Shown in pieces: positions 36,644 to 45,470 of a DNA stretch of 64,000 bases. The position numbers were made by a program, and so were the translations under genes. How positions within the stretch are numbered: position 1 is the stretch's first letter; the number at the start of each line of letters is the position of its first letter. The notes under the pieces were generated by a model, which saw nothing but the letters and a program-made list of their open reading frames with translations, did no database searches and had not been told where the DNA came from. This stretch comes from Pseudomonas maioricensis (GTDB taxonomy: Bacteria > Pseudomonadota > Gammaproteobacteria > Pseudomonadales > Pseudomonadaceae): positions 238,046-302,045 of the forward strand of contig NZ_LOHG01000001.1 of NCBI RefSeq assembly GCF_022790535.1, read 5' to 3'.

Positions 36644-36715
36644 CTGTAGGAGCCGCAAGGCTGCGAAGCATTTATCCCGACAGACCGAGATCGCAGCCTG
36701 CGGCAGCTCCACAGG
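36644..36715. repeat. REP-like palindrome, GTAGGAGCTGCCGAAGG family (degenerate)
   Basis: Left arm CTGTAGGAGCCGCAAGGCTG and right arm CAGCCTGCGGCAGCTCCACAG show small deletions against the family. Confidence 0.65.
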
Positions 36716-36772
36716 TGTGTGATCCGGTATTGGCCGGTCCCGGACTCTGCGCAGCTCCCCTGCGTACTTTTA

Positions 36773-38299
36773 TTAAACCGACGATACTTCTGTCGTACCA
36801 GTTATTCCGCCTTCACTCGAAGGAGGCGCGGTCACGATGGATTTCAGGTCAATCTTGCTCGTAAGTAACTTGTCGATATCCGGTTTCGGGCGCTTGAGTT
36901 CCGGGTTGTTTGCAGTGGCACGTTCGATCTGTTCGCCGCAGGCCAGCAGGTGAGCGTCTGCACGGAATGCGCCCACCACTTGCAGACCAAACGGCATGCC
37001 CACATGGTCAACGCCGCAAGGCAGCGACAGCGCAGGATTGGTTGCCAGCGTGACGACATAGGTCAGGGCCAGCCAGCGGTAGTAATTCTCCAGTTGTTTG
37101 CCATTGATGCTTTTCAGGTAAAGGTCGTTCCATGGGAAAGGGGAGACCGGCGTCGTCGGCGACAGGATCAGGTCGTAGTCTTCGAACAGCGCCTGGAAGC
37201 GGCGATAGATACGGGTTTGTTCAGTGGCGGCCCAGGCGCAGTCCTCCAGAGTCATGCGCATGCCCATTTCGTAATTGGCACGTGGGTTTTCGCCCAGAGA
37301 GTTCGGGTCACGCAGATAGGCGTCACGCGTCCCGGCGACGAAGCTCTCGGCGCGTAATACGTCAAAGCAGCGATCTGTTTCGCCCAACTGCATGGGGACT
37401 TCGTCGCAACTGCGGAAGAGCGGGCGTAGCGCGGCGATTTTGCTACGGAACACTTGGCGAATATCGTCATCGACATCGCAGCAACCGAAGTCTTCTGTGT
37501 AGCCAACCCGCAAGGTGCCGAGATCCACGTCAGGCAGGGCGCTGAACAAGGTTTTGTCGACTTCATAACTCAAGGGTTCGCTGACGTGAAACCCGGCCGT
37601 GGCTTGCAGTTGCAGCAGGGTATCGGCCACCGTGCGCCCCATGGGGCCGACGACCGAGATGGGCGTCCAGCCCAACAGGCGTCGTTCGCTGGGTACCAGG
37701 CCGGGAGACGGGCGTAAGCCCACAACGCCGCATTTCGCGGCCGGGATGCGTAATGAACCACCCGTGTCGGAGCCGCTGCACAAGGGCAGCATGTCAGTGG
37801 CCAGCGCCGCCGCCGAGCCACCGGAAGAACCGCCTGCGTTCAGAGCGGGGTTGAACGGGTTACCCGTTGCGCCCCAGACGTCATTACGCGTGTTGGCACC
37901 TGCGCCCATTTCCGGCACGTTGGTCTTACCGGTGACAATGGCTCCGGCCGCGCGCAGTCTCGCAACCAGCGTGTTGTCTTTGGCCGGGACGTTATTGCGA
38001 TAGAGCGGTGATCCGTAGGTGGTCAGCAGCCCTGCGGTGGCTTCCAGATCCTTGATGCCGATGGGCAAGCCATGCAGCAAACCCAAGGGTTGACCCGAAA
38101 GCACCGCCTGCTCCGCATCACGAGCCTGTTGCCGGGCTTGATCAAAGCATGTGGCGGTGACCGCATTGACGTAAGGGTTGACCCGCTCGATGCGCTCGAT
38201 GCACGCGTCCATCAATTCCACAGGGGAAATCTGTTTGCTGCCGATCAGGCGGCGCAACTCAACGGCGGTTTTTTCCACAAGCTCATCGGGACGGGGCAT
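36773..38299 (-). CDS. Amidase (amidase signature family)
   Basis: 508 residues. The Ser-cisSer-Lys triad is complete: Lys83 in LPIGIKD, Ser157 in NAGGSSGGSAAA, Ser181 in SGSDTGGSLRIPA. Family members hydrolyse amides in the cytoplasm; GatA belongs here too, but no gatB/gatC neighbours are present, so a free amidase is likely. The substrate is unknown. A Thr/Ser-rich tail after residue 490 (GGITGTTEVSSV) is extra. It is not linked to the convergent or divergent neighbours in any evident operon. Confidence 0.88.
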   Translation of the reverse strand: MPRPDELVEKTAVELRRLIGSKQISPVELMDACIERIERVNPYVNAVTATCFDQARQQARDAEQAVLSGQPLGLLHGLPIGIKDLEATAGLLTTYGSPLYRNNVPAKDNTLVARLRAAGAIVTGKTNVPEMGAGANTRNDVWGATGNPFNPALNAGGSSGGSAAALATDMLPLCSGSDTGGSLRIPAAKCGVVGLRPSPGLVPSERRLLGWTPISVVGPMGRTVADTLLQLQATAGFHVSEPLSYEVDKTLFSALPDVDLGTLRVGYTEDFGCCDVDDDIRQVFRSKIAALRPLFRSCDEVPMQLGETDRCFDVLRAESFVAGTRDAYLRDPNSLGENPRANYEMGMRMTLEDCAWAATEQTRIYRRFQALFEDYDLILSPTTPVSPFPWNDLYLKSINGKQLENYYRWLALTYVVTLATNPALSLPCGVDHVGMPFGLQVVGAFRADAHLLACGEQIERATANNPELKRPKPDIDKLLTSKIDLKSIVTAPPSSEGGITGTTEVSSV

Positions 38300-38424
38300 T
38301 CGAGATACCTGGCAACAGTGATTGTTGCCTCGAATCTAGAGCAGTCCGAGGCTTGCCACAATTTCAAGTTTTCGAATGTTTTATTGCTGTTTTGGCATGG
38401 GTTGTTGGTTCGGCGCGAGACTGC

Positions 38425-38497
38425 TGTGGGAGCTGGCGAAGGCTGCGAAAGCATTTCTTCTGGTGCACCGAGATCGCAGCCTTCGGCAGCTCCTACA
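38425..38497. repeat. REP-like palindrome, GTGGGAGCTGGCGAAGG variant
   Basis: Arms TGTGGGAGCTGGCGAAGGC and GCCTTCGGCAGCTCCTACA. This is the last such palindrome until 54663. Confidence 0.75.
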
Positions 38498-38518
38498 AAA
38501 CCCTGCACTGAATACGGA

Positions 38519-39001
38519 TCACGAAGCCTTTTGGTCCCGAACCATCAGCAACCGCGACGCTTCGTTATAGTCCGCCTGGAACGCAGGGCTGCCGATCCAT
38601 TCGATGGCCGTGTCTTCGTCCTCGTCAAAGAACATCGCACGGTAGGTGATCAACAGGCCCATCATGAAGTCGGTGGCTTGCTCTTCGTCCTCTTCGGCAA
38701 TGACCAATGCCAGCACGGGGTACTGCAGGAATACGGCGCACATTGCCAGCTGGCTGATGGCCTGAGCGGCTTTCATGGTCTGGAACAGGTCGTCGAAGTC
38801 GGCCGGGTCGAAACCGTTTTCCACGATGTCCTTGAAGTCGAAGGTGCTCAGATCGAGTTCGACATCATCGAAGGGCTGGTCAACCAGCGGCGAAGCGAAG
38901 ACCGGGTGCACCACTTTTTTGCCGGGCTTTTGCGAGCGATTTTGCTTGGCCTTGGCTTTCGCCCGTTGAGCGCGTTTTTGCTGCTTGTCTGGCGAAGCCA
39001 C
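38519..39001 (-). CDS. Conserved hypothetical protein, acidic
   Basis: 160 residues. The first 30 are strongly basic (KQQKRAQRAKAKAKQNRSQK), like a nucleic-acid-binding or unstructured tail. The rest is acidic and helical, with a DEDEDTAIEWI segment near the C-terminus. No catalytic motif, signal or membrane helix is present. The composition and codon use match core pseudomonad genes. I do not recognise a named family. Confidence 0.7.
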   Translation of the reverse strand: MASPDKQQKRAQRAKAKAKQNRSQKPGKKVVHPVFASPLVDQPFDDVELDLSTFDFKDIVENGFDPADFDDLFQTMKAAQAISQLAMCAVFLQYPVLALVIAEEDEEQATDFMMGLLITYRAMFFDEDEDTAIEWIGSPAFQADYNEASRLLMVRDQKAS

Positions 39002-39058
39002 CGATGAATATCCTGATCTTGAAGTTGAGTTACCGAGACGAGCCTTGCGCTGCCCGCA

Positions 39059-41041
39059 TCACAAATAGCGCGTCCACTTTACTGCGACAGTCGTTCCAGT
39101 GGAACCCGTGCAGTTACTGGTACACGCTGGCTGCCCCCCCGCAGGTATCTGTCCGGGCATATAGGTATCTGGCAGATTGCTCAGGTCGATCAGCGTTGAG
39201 CCTCCCCAGGCATTTGCGGGCGTAGCCCCTTGAGCAGCAGCTGTGACATAGCCGTGCACGGTGCTGCTTCCCTCGGTAAGGAACACATCTCCAGCCACGA
39301 TACTGCCGTAAACCACGCTTGAGGAGCCTAGCGTGATCGCACCTCCGGAAAATACGCCATTGGTGAAACTGCCATCCAGATAACCAACGTTACCCAAGGC
39401 GTTGGATATCAGCTTGGCGCCAGCCGTGTCGCAGAAGTTGGTCGGGTACATGCCTGCGAAGTCGTTCGTTGAGTCCTTCAGAAACTTGTTGGTGCAGACG
39501 ACTTTGTAGCCTGCGTAGTTCAGCGCATACAGAACGTGAGCACCACTGGTGGTGATATTGCCGGTAGCCACCACCGTGTTGTAGTACTCACCGTTGCTCA
39601 TTTGCAGGTTGCCCTTGAACCACAGCGCACCGGGCGCCAGGTTCTTGCCCGAAACAGTCCATGTGCCGTTGGCGTAAGTGATACATCCGTTGTAAGTCGA
39701 CTGGCCCTGGCACAGGGTGCGGGTGGTTGAGTCAGGAGCGGCGGGCGATGTGCAGTTGTTCGAGCTGTCGACGTTCTTGCACAGGAAGTCGTTGTAGCCC
39801 CTGTTGTTCTGTTGGGGGTAATTGCCTAGATAGTAAATTCCGTTGGTCAGCCCGTTGATGTTCTGGACCGTGACCTGCCTTTTGCCATTCACATATTCGA
39901 ACACATAGTTCGAGGCGTCCTTGAAGTCATAGGCATCAACCTTGACGGTGTCCTCGACCTTTGCAGTAAGTGGCGTAAACAGCGTCACGGTTACATCAGT
40001 CGGGGCAACCACTGCGGTTGTATTCGGGCAATTACTGACGCTTTTGGCTTTGATGGTGCCTTGAGGAAACCAGTAAGGGCTTGGGCACGTAACATTGGCT
40101 TTGCTATTGATGCGGTTGATGCTTGGCCAGCTGGTAACGGTAACGTCGCCAACCGCATTAGCCTCAGTTGTTGTGCCGTTGCTTATCGCGATGGTTTTGC
40201 CCGCATTCAGCGTCCCTAGCGTTCCGCCCGTCGAGGTGATGATTTTACCGAGTGCGTTTGCGGAACCTACCGAACCGTTGGTAATTGATATATCGCCATT
40301 GGTATAAAGCGTTCCTTGGGAGCCGCCACTGGCTAAAGTGATGTTGCCCAGGGCTGAGCCTTTTTGGGTGCTGGCCGAACCATTGAGTGTAAGCGTTCCA
40401 TTGGCGAACAACTCGTCAACCTGAATGCCGCCACCGATGACTATATCGCCGCTGGCCTGCAAGGACTGTAAGCCCGTGACGGAGCCGCTCAGGTTGGCAT
40501 CGCCCTTTACCGAGACCTTCGCGTTGGGATTGCCTTTGAAGGTGATCGATCCGGTCAGGTTAAGCGGCTTACCTATCTTGATGATGTCGCTCTGTGTGGT
40601 CACGCCTGCGGCCGACGCGAATTTCACGTTATAGAAAACCTGCAGCGTCGCGGTTGCACCCGCTGCACCGTTATTACCTGCTGCTGATGAAATATTGAAG
40701 CCGATGATGCCGGTCGCTTTGACGTAAGGCTCTGAAACGCTAATCGTCAGCCCGTTGATATTGCTCGCCAGGTTACCGGTAAGCGCAATCAGGCGATCTT
40801 CAGGCTGTGTCTGGCTGGCGATGTCCAGCAAGTAGAGGCGCACCAGCTCCACACCTTCCCAGGCTCTGGACTCGGCCGGAACCGCCGCATGGCTGGCCAT
40901 CTGCTGGTCTTGAGCGCTGCGGATGCCATACACCATACCCATGGCTGTTACGGTCATCGCCATGCCGGTGAGTAGCATGACAAGCGTGGTCGCCATGCCC
41001 CGTTGGCGTGCTCTGGACTTGAGGCCAGCCTTGGAAATCAT
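39059..41041 (-). CDS. PilX-like minor pilin-operon protein with large repeat-rich C-terminal domain
   Basis: 660 residues, whereas PilX is usually about 170-200. Residues 10-40 (RQRGMATTLVMLLTGMAMTV) are the PilX-type leader and membrane helix. From about 140 to 320 the chain is a regular beta-rich stretch of short Gly/Ser/Thr repeats (SVKGDANLSGSVTGL, LFANGTLTLNGSASTQKGSA), like a solenoid or bactofilin-type fold. The rest is Asn/Gly/Thr-rich with several cysteine pairs. It is the last gene of the operon (overlapping pilW by ATGA). No pilY1 follows, so it may take over a tip-adhesin function; that is inference. Confidence 0.7.
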   Translation of the reverse strand: MISKAGLKSRARQRGMATTLVMLLTGMAMTVTAMGMVYGIRSAQDQQMASHAAVPAESRAWEGVELVRLYLLDIASQTQPEDRLIALTGNLASNINGLTISVSEPYVKATGIIGFNISSAAGNNGAAGATATLQVFYNVKFASAAGVTTQSDIIKIGKPLNLTGSITFKGNPNAKVSVKGDANLSGSVTGLQSLQASGDIVIGGGIQVDELFANGTLTLNGSASTQKGSALGNITLASGGSQGTLYTNGDISITNGSVGSANALGKIITSTGGTLGTLNAGKTIAISNGTTTEANAVGDVTVTSWPSINRINSKANVTCPSPYWFPQGTIKAKSVSNCPNTTAVVAPTDVTVTLFTPLTAKVEDTVKVDAYDFKDASNYVFEYVNGKRQVTVQNINGLTNGIYYLGNYPQQNNRGYNDFLCKNVDSSNNCTSPAAPDSTTRTLCQGQSTYNGCITYANGTWTVSGKNLAPGALWFKGNLQMSNGEYYNTVVATGNITTSGAHVLYALNYAGYKVVCTNKFLKDSTNDFAGMYPTNFCDTAGAKLISNALGNVGYLDGSFTNGVFSGGAITLGSSSVVYGSIVAGDVFLTEGSSTVHGYVTAAAQGATPANAWGGSTLIDLSNLPDTYMPGQIPAGGQPACTSNCTGSTGTTVAVKWTRYL

Positions 41042-41748
41042 GAGGCGCTCGGCTTTTCAAGGTTGGGCAGGCACGTGGTGCTTTTGCTTTTGACGTAAGC
41101 AGGCTGTGGTTCGCTGCTGTTGATGTCTATCGTGCTCGTGCTGGCGGTCATCATGACTTGCAGACGGTTGACGGTTGCGTCGGCGGTTTTCCCAAAGGGC
41201 CAGCAGGGTGCGTAGAACACCGAGAAAAATGCTGCGGGTTGATTCGTTTCAATCAGCGCAATACTGGTCCATGTCGTAGTGCCCCACTGCGATACCAGCG
41301 AGCAGTTAGTGCCGCCTTGCAGGCGCAGAAGGCTTCCTGTTTCCTTGCCGCTATCTTTCTTCATCAGCAATCCGGAGCAGACCGCGCTGCCGGTTGCGGT
41401 GGGCTTGTAGGTCCAGACCATGGCATTGCCCGTTGCGGGAGCCGTCGACGTGGCGGCATTAAACGCACGGGGTGTTCCTGTCAGCGTGCCGTTGCTCAGA
41501 TTTGCGTCGTTAAGCAAGATGATCTGCACAGGGTTGGCATCAACACGAAAACCCGCATTCAACAATTCACGCTGCGCCGTCAGTACGGCTGCGGCAATCT
41601 GGCCGTCTTGCCGGGAGTCCTGGATGGACTGCACGGACACGCCGATCAGGTTTTTGTACAGCGAGAGCAGCGCCAGAATGCTGATCATCGACAGGCTTAC
41701 GCCCACCAGCAGGCTGACCAGGTTAAAACCGCGCTGGGTATGTTTCAT
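41038..41748 (-). CDS. pilW: PilW-family minor pilin
   Basis: 236 residues. The prepilin leader MKHTQRG is followed by FNLVSLLVGVSLSMISILAL, the N-methylated helix (Phe at +1; position 5 is not Glu, as in many PilW). A globular part with one pair of cysteines follows. Minor pilins prime pilus assembly at the inner membrane. It overlaps pilX-like and pilV genes at both ends by ATGA. Confidence 0.82.
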   Translation of the reverse strand: MKHTQRGFNLVSLLVGVSLSMISILALLSLYKNLIGVSVQSIQDSRQDGQIAAAVLTAQRELLNAGFRVDANPVQIILLNDANLSNGTLTGTPRAFNAATSTAPATGNAMVWTYKPTATGSAVCSGLLMKKDSGKETGSLLRLQGGTNCSLVSQWGTTTWTSIALIETNQPAAFFSVFYAPCWPFGKTADATVNRLQVMMTASTSTIDINSSEPQPAYVKSKSTTCLPNLEKPSAS

Positions 41749-42158
41749 GTCTCGTCGCCGACGCGAATCACGCCACCGAACAGCGCGCTGTCAGAGGTGC
41801 GGGTCGTGAGTACCACGGTGCCTAGCGAAGCACCGCCCGTGACTGTGCGCCCGCCGATGGTTACGGCTGATGCGGCGGTGCAGGCGACATCCAGATTGAT
41901 GGCGTTGGTTTGTGTCGGCAGCGTAATGGTAGCCAGCGAAGCGTTGGTGCACAGCGCTTTGCCATTGAGTGCGAGCAGATTGCGCATCTGGCTGACGGCG
42001 ACGTTTTGCAGCTTCATGTCGCGCTGAGTGTTGGTCGCTCGCGATGACGCGTAGCTGATGCCCAAACCTATGATCGACATGAGGACAATGCCGATTAGTG
42101 ATTCCATGAGTATGTCGCCGCGTTCCTTGCGCCCGTTACCGCTAAATGATCGGGACAT
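41745..42158 (-). CDS. pilV: PilV-family minor pilin
   Basis: 137 residues from the ATG at 42158. The leader SGNGRKERG precedes DILMESLIGIVLMSIIGLG with Glu at +5, the normal PilV form. The globular region has two cysteines. The start lies 17 bases inside the upstream fimT-like gene, an unusually long overlap for this operon. The frame continues further upstream, but without a leader-like sequence. Confidence 0.8.
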   Translation of the reverse strand: MSRSFSGNGRKERGDILMESLIGIVLMSIIGLGISYASSRATNTQRDMKLQNVAVSQMRNLLALNGKALCTNASLATITLPTQTNAINLDVACTAASAVTIGGRTVTGGASLGTVVLTTRTSDSALFGGVIRVGDET

Positions 42159-42603
42159 TGAAGGTGCTCTCGCTGCCTGCCGTAACGTCGATGCTGGCGG
42201 TGGTGCAGGCATTACCGCCCGCGACCGGCAAGCCGCGACTATTGAAGGCCACGCAGGAAACATCCGAGCCGCCCACCTTGACCCCGACGGAGGAGGGCAG
42301 TTGTGCGGTCCAGAGCGGTGTTGCGCTGGAGGTGCAGTCCACGCTGGTGGCCATTTTGAATAGCTTCAGCGTCTGGCCTGAGCGGCACAGGGCGGCGGCG
42401 GCCACATCATCACGGGCGCCTTCCGGGTTACGCAGTGCGGTGGCCTTGGCGCGGCTGATGCCCTGCTTCAGTACCCCTGCAGCCTCGCGCTGCTTGGCGC
42501 TATCGCTCCACGCTTTGGTGAAGGGCGCGCCAATGGCCAGCAAGATGCCGAAAATAGCGATTGTGATCATCAGCTCGATCAGCGTGAAACCCTTTGCGCG
42601 CAT
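42142..42603 (-). CDS. fimT: GspH/FimT-family minor pseudopilin
   Basis: 153 residues. The leader MRAKG and the helix FTLIELMITIAIFGILLAIG, with Glu at +5, are exactly prepilin-like. The globular domain ends with a conserved FNSRGLPVAGG and a disulfide pair, matching the GspH/FimT family. The ATG overlaps the pilE stop codon (ATGA). FimT-type minor pilins can bind DNA in some bacteria; there is no direct evidence here. Confidence 0.85.
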   Translation of the reverse strand: MRAKGFTLIELMITIAIFGILLAIGAPFTKAWSDSAKQREAAGVLKQGISRAKATALRNPEGARDDVAAAALCRSGQTLKLFKMATSVDCTSSATPLWTAQLPSSVGVKVGGSDVSCVAFNSRGLPVAGGNACTTASIDVTAGSESTFNVPII

Positions 42604-43061
42604 CACAGCCACGCGCCGTTGTAAGGGCTGCAACTGGCGACCGCACGGACATTGTCTTGAGTCAGGGTGATACTGCAGCCATTGACTTTGCCGCTGTTGC
42701 CCAGGGCTTCCAGCTTGTAGGTGGAGTTGGTCGACGTCACGATCTTGTAGGTGAACGAATCGGACTGGCTTGGCTGCCAGGCGGCCGACGTGCAGCCAGT
42801 GCTGCCTGTGGTCGCCACACACTTTGTGTCCGCGGTGGTGCTGGACGTCGTGGTCCCGTAAACCAGTTGGCGCTGGAAACGGTTTTCCATGACCAGGCTC
42901 AATGCAGCCAGATCAGCCTGAGCCGATTTGATTTTGCTCTTGGTGACGTAGCTGTCGTAGGCGGGGAATGCGATGCCAGCCAGGATGCCGACAATGGCTA
43001 CGGTGATGAGCAATTCGATCAGCGTAAAACCAGAAGACTTGCTCGCGCCTGAAGCACGCAT
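42603..43061 (-). CDS. pilE: PilE-like type IV pilin
   Basis: 152 residues. The leader ends SSG and the helix FTLIELLITVAIVGILAGIA has Glu at +5. The C-terminal disulfide loop (GCSITLTQD to VASCSPYN) is present. It is the first gene of the minor-pilin operon pilE-fimT-pilV-pilW-pilX-like. It could be a minor pilin (PilE) and not the major subunit; the operon position favours this. Confidence 0.85.
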   Translation of the reverse strand: MRASGASKSSGFTLIELLITVAIVGILAGIAFPAYDSYVTKSKIKSAQADLAALSLVMENRFQRQLVYGTTTSSTTADTKCVATTGSTGCTSAAWQPSQSDSFTYKIVTSTNSTYKLEALGNSGKVNGCSITLTQDNVRAVASCSPYNGAWL

Positions 43062-43261
43062 ATGGAAACCGCCAAGGGGAACTAAAGTATTAATGCGATA
43101 TTACTATGCCATACCACCTGCCGTGAACTGGCGTGGATCAATGGCTGGACGGATCCGATGACCGGTCGTCGGTATCTGAGGCACCTATATTGAGCGAGGG
43201 GTGGCAGGAGTTGTGAGTTGTGCATGAAAACTTGAGTGCTTGGCGTCCCATCGTAAGAGCA

Positions 43262-44083
43262 TCAGTGCTGGGACTCTGGTGAGAAACCCCTTTTCTCGAG
43301 GTCGGTAAAAAGTACGGCCTTTACGAGCGACGAAACGATTCCGCACTCCGTAGCCGCTAATGCTCTGTCAATCCTGTCGTCAATTATCACCAATAAGTCC
43401 TGACCACTGGAGTATGGGCTGCTGAGGACATCGCCAGCCTTGCGCATCACGCTGCCTGTAGCGTTGGCGTTAGGGTTGATTGCATCGACCAGCAAATTAT
43501 CGAGCTGAAAATCGAAATGATGATCGCGCTGGGACAAGCCTCGAACTTTTGGGTTAAGCGTCAGCTTTGCGTTCGGCTTCCACTGGCGCAGCAGCATCGC
43601 GACTTCGTCAACGAAGGTATTGGTGTCGACCGGTGCGCAGAGCGATTCCCGCTCATAGTTAATGACAGAAAGAATGCCCTCTAGGTAGCGAGCTATAAGC
43701 CTTGAGGCGTCATCCTTCGGGCCGGACGCCTTGATTTCTCCGTCATCACTGATACCCATCCCAAAAAGCTCAAGCCGGTTACGAATCGACGCCCAGCGAC
43801 GCTTGTCGCCGACGGCAAGGCCAACGCCCATCAGGTGCGCAAGAGTGTCGCCATTGTCACTAAGCACCAATGCATTACCGTGCTCAATTACGTAGAAGGC
43901 AACCGGTTCACCATCGGAGAATGAGAATGACGTGTCGACTTCGAGCACAGATCCGTGATGCCGTCCCTGAACCGACCTGCATTCAAAACCCAGATTATTC
44001 ATCAGCCAGTTACATTCCTTCCCCTCAAATGAAAGTTCGCCTGCATACGATTTGCGCAGCCTGATTAGCTCAATGTCATCCAT
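43262..44083 (-). CDS. DUF1828/DUF1829 domain protein
   Basis: 273 residues, starting MDDIELIRLRKSYAGELSFE. Residues 20-110 fit DUF1828 (VIEHGNALVLSDNGDTLAHL) and the C-terminal 130 fit DUF1829. Such proteins are common in mobile and phage-related regions; their function is not established. An upstream in-frame extension to 44170 lacks the family start. It is divergent from the lipoprotein gene and separated from the pilin operon by 200 bp. Confidence 0.7.
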   Translation of the reverse strand: MDDIELIRLRKSYAGELSFEGKECNWLMNNLGFECRSVQGRHHGSVLEVDTSFSFSDGEPVAFYVIEHGNALVLSDNGDTLAHLMGVGLAVGDKRRWASIRNRLELFGMGISDDGEIKASGPKDDASRLIARYLEGILSVINYERESLCAPVDTNTFVDEVAMLLRQWKPNAKLTLNPKVRGLSQRDHHFDFQLDNLLVDAINPNANATGSVMRKAGDVLSSPYSSGQDLLVIIDDRIDRALAATECGIVSSLVKAVLFTDLEKRGFSPESQH

Positions 44084-44465
44084 TTCGTTGATGCTCTGGA
44101 CCGATATCGATAGTTGGATGCAGCCTGATCCTCGCTGGATAAATTGGGCGACGATGCATCTGGCCAGCAAGAATACGGAGCACGACCGGGTTTTGCTGTC
44201 AGTCCATTCCGTTTCTGGTGTGTGGCTTTTCCACGATAGTGCACAAACTGCTTAAATGTCTGATGGCGTGCGAAGTGGCAAGGGGGGCAGGAGGGAAGGA
44301 GTCCCAACCCACCGGAGTCAGTTGTCTACTTCCTCATTCTGGACATCGGAATGGGCATTGCGTACTGCCACTTCAACCTCGATCCCGGTAAAGAAAGTAT
44401 TCAGTGATACGTTGGGCTACTGTTACTCGCGAAAAATTCACTGACGCAAATCTTCAAGGATTGAA
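44084..44465. other. Divergent spacer, no gene seen
   Basis: It serves as promoter space for the DUF1828 gene and the lipoprotein gene. A frame of about 30 codons ending near 44406 (DIGMGIAYCHFNLDPGKES) faintly resembles a nitroreductase-like tail, but it is too short to call. Confidence 0.35.
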
Positions 44466-45023
44466 ATGAAAGTCACATCGCTTGTGTTGTTCGCCTTTGT
44501 TTTGCTCTGCGGTTGCACCACGCCGCTAACCTCCGACATGTCTAGCCCGTCGATTGCCGAAACCAAAACGGTTATGTTCGGCGGCAAGACGTTCGTCCTG
44601 AAATTCCAGAAACCGGGCTTGTGGGAGTATTTCCCGCCAGAGGAAAGCATGGATGCCTGGACTGAAATGGTGGACTTTACCGTCGTCCCTCGTGAGATGA
44701 ACCGCTTCACACCCCTCGACCTCGGAAAGCGCGCCATCCAGCTTCATCAGCAGGAAAACCCGAACATGCCGGCAGTCCTGCTGACCGACAATAGAACCGG
44801 GATCGATTACGCGATGATGTTTTATCCCAAATCATTGCGTAAAGACGGGCAATTCTCGGAGATCAGCTATTTCAAGTATTACAGGGACGGCGCTACCGGC
44901 CAGACCATCATCTTTCACTTCGCCAGGAATATTCCCAAACCGGGCAACCCCTCTGCCAGCGCAGCAGAGATGGGCCAGGAGATACCGCCGCTGATGGAAG
45001 CATTCCCGCTTTACCGGCCGTAA
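44466..45023 (+). CDS. Lipoprotein, hypothetical
   Basis: 185 residues. The leader MKVTSLVLFAFVLLCGC has a lipobox (LLCGC). The mature region contains VMFGGKTFVLKFQKPGLWEY and DYAMMFYPKSLRKDG, with no cysteine. No named family is recognised. ATTGAA precedes the ATG; AAGGA lies about 8 nt upstream. The gene stands alone. Confidence 0.68.
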   Translation: MKVTSLVLFAFVLLCGCTTPLTSDMSSPSIAETKTVMFGGKTFVLKFQKPGLWEYFPPEESMDAWTEMVDFTVVPREMNRFTPLDLGKRAIQLHQQENPNMPAVLLTDNRTGIDYAMMFYPKSLRKDGQFSEISYFKYYRDGATGQTIIFHFARNIPKPGNPSASAAEMGQEIPPLMEAFPLYRP

Positions 45024-45470
45024 TGCCACTGAGCGGGCAGCACGAATCGATTCGAAGGCGGTGATCGCCCGCAAAGCGTCTGAAAGGTTTTGGATTTGAA
45101 GGGTGTTGCAGGAGGAGCGATATGGAGGCGACTCCTCCAGCCACACCCGGCACACAACGTCCCCGCTGTTCCGGGGCTGACCAGGTTCACGGGTAATCGT
45201 TGGGGGCGAGGGGGGCAATGGGGCCACACTTTGTACGCTATCGGAGCGCAGCTTGGAGGTCCAGAAACTAAAAAACCCTGAGACCTTGCGGAATCAGGGG
45301 TTCCGGTATTAATGGTGCCGAAGACCGAATCGAACTGTGCCCTGCGTGTACTGGCCGCGTGGGGTTCTTCCTATTTTGCTTTCCGGTCTGCCCCCAAAAG
45401 AAACTTTGACTTCAGTTCAGATGCTAAAACGTTTTTCTTACCAGATGTTTAGGGTTTCTTGACTCAATTT
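45024..45470. other. Left border of the tRNA-Phe-linked mosaic
   Basis: It holds a hairpin near 45273-45303 (AACCCTGA...TCAGGGGTT) followed by the tRNA-end-like sequence at 45313. No gene is seen. Confidence 0.45.
45313..45335. other. Degenerate tRNA 3'-end-like direct repeat (possible att site)
   Basis: Begins TGGTGCCGAAGACC and ends GAATCGAAC, close to the 3' end of tRNA-Phe as read on the plus strand at 53113 and to the copy at 49867. It is preceded by a terminator-like hairpin, as in those copies. It may instead derive from a tRNA-Leu end, which has a similar sequence. Confidence 0.4.

Noticed and set aside
36773..38299. GatA subunit
   Set aside because: Triad fits, but no gatB or gatC is nearby and the length and tail fit stand-alone amidases.
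44256..44444. Small gene between DUF1828 and the lipoprotein
   Set aside because: No ribosome site or conserved start; a faint nitroreductase-like tail in another frame is too short to support a call.
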